Shown here: piece after piece, positions 61,796-64,000 of the stretch
Layout: every line of letters starts with the position of its first letter
Position numbering within the stretch: the first letter of the stretch is position 1
From: JBMOUD01 sp049319665
GTDB taxonomy: Bacteria > Pseudomonadota > Gammaproteobacteria > Enterobacterales > Enterobacteriaceae
Assembly: GCF_049319665.1 (NCBI RefSeq)
Contig: NZ_JBMOUD010000009.1
Coordinates: forward strand, 152,662 to 216,661
DNA: 64,000 nt
Reading direction: 5' to 3'
Notes under the pieces: generated by a model
The model's database searches: none
What the model saw: only the letters and a program-made list of their open reading frames with translations
Told to the model about the DNA's origin: nothing
Made by a program: the position numbers and the translations under genes

Positions 61796-61953
61796 GTTCG
61801 ATTTAATCTCTACTAAATACCCGTCTTAAGCGTTTAATATGCTCTACATATTATTTTTATCTTAAAAAGCGAAATATTCCACGCATAAGACTGATTTTTA
61901 CCATAAACTTAAAGAGCCACTTTTAGCCCTTCGATGCATGACAAGAAGGAGTC

Positions 61954-63648
61954 TTGATGCATAATTCTACCCCGTTGATTACGACCATTGTTGGTGGCCT
62001 TGTTCTGGCCTTTTTGTTCGGTATGTTAGCCAACCGGCTGCGTATCTCCCCTTTAGTTGGTTATCTGGCAGCGGGTGTGCTGGCAGGCCCTTTTACCCCC
62101 GGTTTTGTCGCAGATACATCTCTGGCACCCGAGTTAGCAGAAATTGGTATTATTTTGCTGATGTTTGGCGTCGGTTTGCATTTCTCTCTTAAAGATCTTC
62201 TTGCCGTAAAAGCTATTGCAATTCCTGGGGCCGTTCTACAAATTGCCGTCGCGACCATATTAGGGATGGGTTTATCTCATTTAATGGGCTGGAGTTTAGG
62301 CAGCGGGTTAGTTTTCGGGCTTTGTTTATCTACCGCCAGTACCGTGGTATTACTGCGTGCCTTGGAAGACAGGCAGTTAATTGACAGTCAACGCGGGCAA
62401 ATCGCTATTGGCTGGTTAATCGTTGAAGATTTAGCGATGGTATTGACGCTCGTGCTATTGCCCGCCGTCAGTAACCTCGGTGATAACCAACAAACAGATT
62501 TCACTGGGTTATTTACAGAATTAGCCGTCACGTTAGGCAAAGTGGTCGCCTTCATCATTCTGATGATTGTCGGCGGACGTCGTTTGGTTCCGTGGATACT
62601 CGCCAGATCAGCCAGCACGGGTTCACGTGAACTGTTCACTCTGGCGGTATTAGCACTGGCGCTGGGTATTGCCTTTGGTGCCGTCGAATTGTTCGACGCG
62701 TCATTCGCACTGGGCGCTTTCTTTGCCGGTATGGTGCTTAATGGCTCAGAACTAAGCCAGCGTGCTGCTCATGACACGCTACCGCTGCGTGATGCGTTTG
62801 CGGTGCTGTTCTTTGTTTCGGTCGGCATGCTATTTGACCCAATGATAGTGCTACACGAGCCGCTTGCAGTGCTGGCGACCTTAGCGATTATTCTGTTCGG
62901 TAAGTCAGTAGCCGCCTTCTTCCTGGTGAAAATGTTCGGCCACTCGAAACGTACCGCGCTGACAATATCCGTTAGTCTGGCGCAAATCGGAGAGTTTGCC
63001 TTTATCCTCGCCGGTCTGGGTATCACGCTGGGCATTATGTCGGAGCACGCACGTAATCTGGTTCTCGCCGGTTCGATTCTGTCGATTATGCTCAACCCGC
63101 TGCTGTTCTCGCTGCTAGAAACCTATCTGGCAAAAACCGAAGTGCTGGATGACCAAAGTCTGGAAGAAGTGGTAGAGGATGAGAAACAAATTCCGGTCGA
63201 CTTGTGCAACCACGCAATATTAGTTGGCTACGGCCGAGTAGGCAGCCTGCTTGGCTCACGGTTGATTGAATCCAATATTCCGCTAGTGGTGATTGAAAAC
63301 TCTCGTCCACGGGTCGAAGCATTACGAGAAAAAGGCATTATTGCGGTACTTGGCAACTCTGCTAATTCAGAGATCATGGATTTGGCCCGACTAGACTGTG
63401 CAAGATGGCTGCTAGTCACGATTCCAAACGGTTATGAAGCCGGTGAGATCGTCGCCGCCGCGCGTGCTAAACGCCCTAATATCGAAATCATCGCCCGCGC
63501 CCATTACGACGATGAAGTGACCTATATTATGGATCGTGGCGCCGATAAAGTGGTGATGGGCGAACGGGAAATCGCCAATAGCATGCTGAGTATGTTGCAA
63601 GTCGACCTGCCTGCTGGGGAAGAAGAACGGCAAACATGTCCAATTTAA
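61954..63648 (+). CDS. ybaL: CPA2-type cation/proton antiporter YbaL (Kef family)
   Basis: The 564-residue protein has an N-terminal CPA2 antiporter domain of 12-13 helices, with RISPLVGYLAAGVLAGPF and SLAQIGEFAFILAGLG. A C-terminal RCK/TrkA-N domain follows, with HAILVGYGRVGSLLG (near 420) and NSANSEIMDLARLDC. It is likely a K+/H+ or related antiporter gated by a nucleotide; the ligand is unknown. AAGGAG lies before the ATG. In E. coli it also neighbours fsr. Confidence 0.95.
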   Translation: MMHNSTPLITTIVGGLVLAFLFGMLANRLRISPLVGYLAAGVLAGPFTPGFVADTSLAPELAEIGIILLMFGVGLHFSLKDLLAVKAIAIPGAVLQIAVATILGMGLSHLMGWSLGSGLVFGLCLSTASTVVLLRALEDRQLIDSQRGQIAIGWLIVEDLAMVLTLVLLPAVSNLGDNQQTDFTGLFTELAVTLGKVVAFIILMIVGGRRLVPWILARSASTGSRELFTLAVLALALGIAFGAVELFDASFALGAFFAGMVLNGSELSQRAAHDTLPLRDAFAVLFFVSVGMLFDPMIVLHEPLAVLATLAIILFGKSVAAFFLVKMFGHSKRTALTISVSLAQIGEFAFILAGLGITLGIMSEHARNLVLAGSILSIMLNPLLFSLLETYLAKTEVLDDQSLEEVVEDEKQIPVDLCNHAILVGYGRVGSLLGSRLIESNIPLVVIENSRPRVEALREKGIIAVLGNSANSEIMDLARLDCARWLLVTIPNGYEAGEIVAAARAKRPNIEIIARAHYDDEVTYIMDRGADKVVMGEREIANSMLSMLQVDLPAGEEERQTCPI

Positions 63649-64000
63649 CCCTATGAATATAGGTGGGGATTGATGACTGAGTCATCATCGTCTTTTTTAT
63701 GCTGGCTCGTTTATATGACACAGGTGTAAGTTCGGTCGCTGATTATACTAGTGACATAATTCAGCACTGCCGAACGCGCCCGGCAAGGGTTTTAAGGCGA
63801 AAACCCTTGCATCCCGCGCCTACGCTTAGCTTATCGGGTCGCTGCGCGACTTCCCGCGCTGACTGCTTCGGCATCACGGGTCGGTTGAGACGCTCGTCCC
63901 TGAGCGGCTCAACCTAAAGCAGCCGTATATGGACGCTCCCAATATTGCACGTGGTTTTCTTGAAAATAGCGCTCAGGTATTGCAGCCATATATCCGGTTT
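63649..64000. repeat. GC-rich multi-hairpin extragenic repeat after ybaL
   Basis: From about 63768 the sequence turns GC-rich and highly structured. GCAAGGGTTTT pairs with AAAACCCTTGC (63783-63810). GGTTGAG-a-CGCTC pairs with GAGCG-g-CTCAACC (63883-63914). There is no credible coding frame. It looks like a dispersed structured repeat (REP/BIME-like) of the host genome. After 63915 two similar phrases (CAGCCGTATATGGACG and CAGCCATATATCCGG) appear near the window end. Confidence 0.55.

Overview
This window comes from an enterobacterium (order Enterobacterales). The right 27 kb follows the Escherichia-type chromosome order around folD-ybcJ-cysS-ppiB-lpxH-purEK-ybbP-ybbA-tesA-ybbO-cnoX-qmcA-cueR-copA-ybaP-chiX-ybaK-fsr-ybaL. 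It also carries miaE, which E. coli K-12 lacks, and no ushA is seen. Long palindromic repeats like the YPAL elements of Yersinia point towards the Yersiniaceae/Hafniaceae side of the order. The genus cannot be fixed from the window alone.

Layout. (1) 1-1.7 kb: the end of a DUF2474 gene (usual partner of cyanide-insensitive cytochrome bd oxidase genes), a gamma-glutamylcyclotransferase-like gene, a gene broken by a frameshift, and an 8-bp tandem repeat. (2) 1.9-13.1 kb: a class IIb (siderophore) microcin locus. It has an export pair (mchE, mchF), the conjugation enzymes mchC and mchD, the enterobactin glucosyltransferase mchA/iroB, an MchI-like immunity gene, two different microcin precursors each preceded by a small membrane-protein gene, and two copies of a 150-residue membrane protein. 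(3) 13-16.6 kb: small accessory genes and remnants (SymE-like, DUF1493, DUF1294, unknowns). (4) 16.9-35.2 kb: a defence island with a type I restriction-modification operon (hsdM-hsdS-hsdR) followed by a DUF262/DUF1524 GmrSD-like gene. Divergent from it is a complete type I Zorya system (zorABCD), followed by a cytosolic 5'-nucleotidase (cN-I family). (5) 35.8-37.25 kb: an AT-rich unknown membrane gene, an integrase remnant and tRNA-Arg(UCU) argU, the likely island attachment point. (6) 37.4-64 kb: conserved chromosome plus a few variable genes (lactate/hydroxyacid dehydrogenase, nucleoside-type transporter with a metallo-beta-lactamase, methyltransferase).

How the genes work together. The microcin locus should make two Ser-rich microcins carrying a glucosylated catecholate siderophore. 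MchA would glucosylate host enterobactin, MchC/MchD would attach it to the C-terminal Ser, and MchE/MchF plus host TolC would trim the 15-residue leaders and export the products. Fur-like boxes fit induction by iron starvation. The defence island combines restriction by methylation status (Hsd), a probable modification-dependent nuclease (DUF262/DUF1524) and the envelope-anchored Zorya motor with its ZorC/ZorD effectors. In the core part, copA keeps a clear -1 frameshift signal that should yield a short copper chaperone. The ChiX small RNA lies between ybaP and ybaK. PurR and CueR operators are visible in front of purE and copA.

The most interesting items are the two microcin precursors, the SelO-kinase-like character of MchC, and the nucleotidase next to Zorya.
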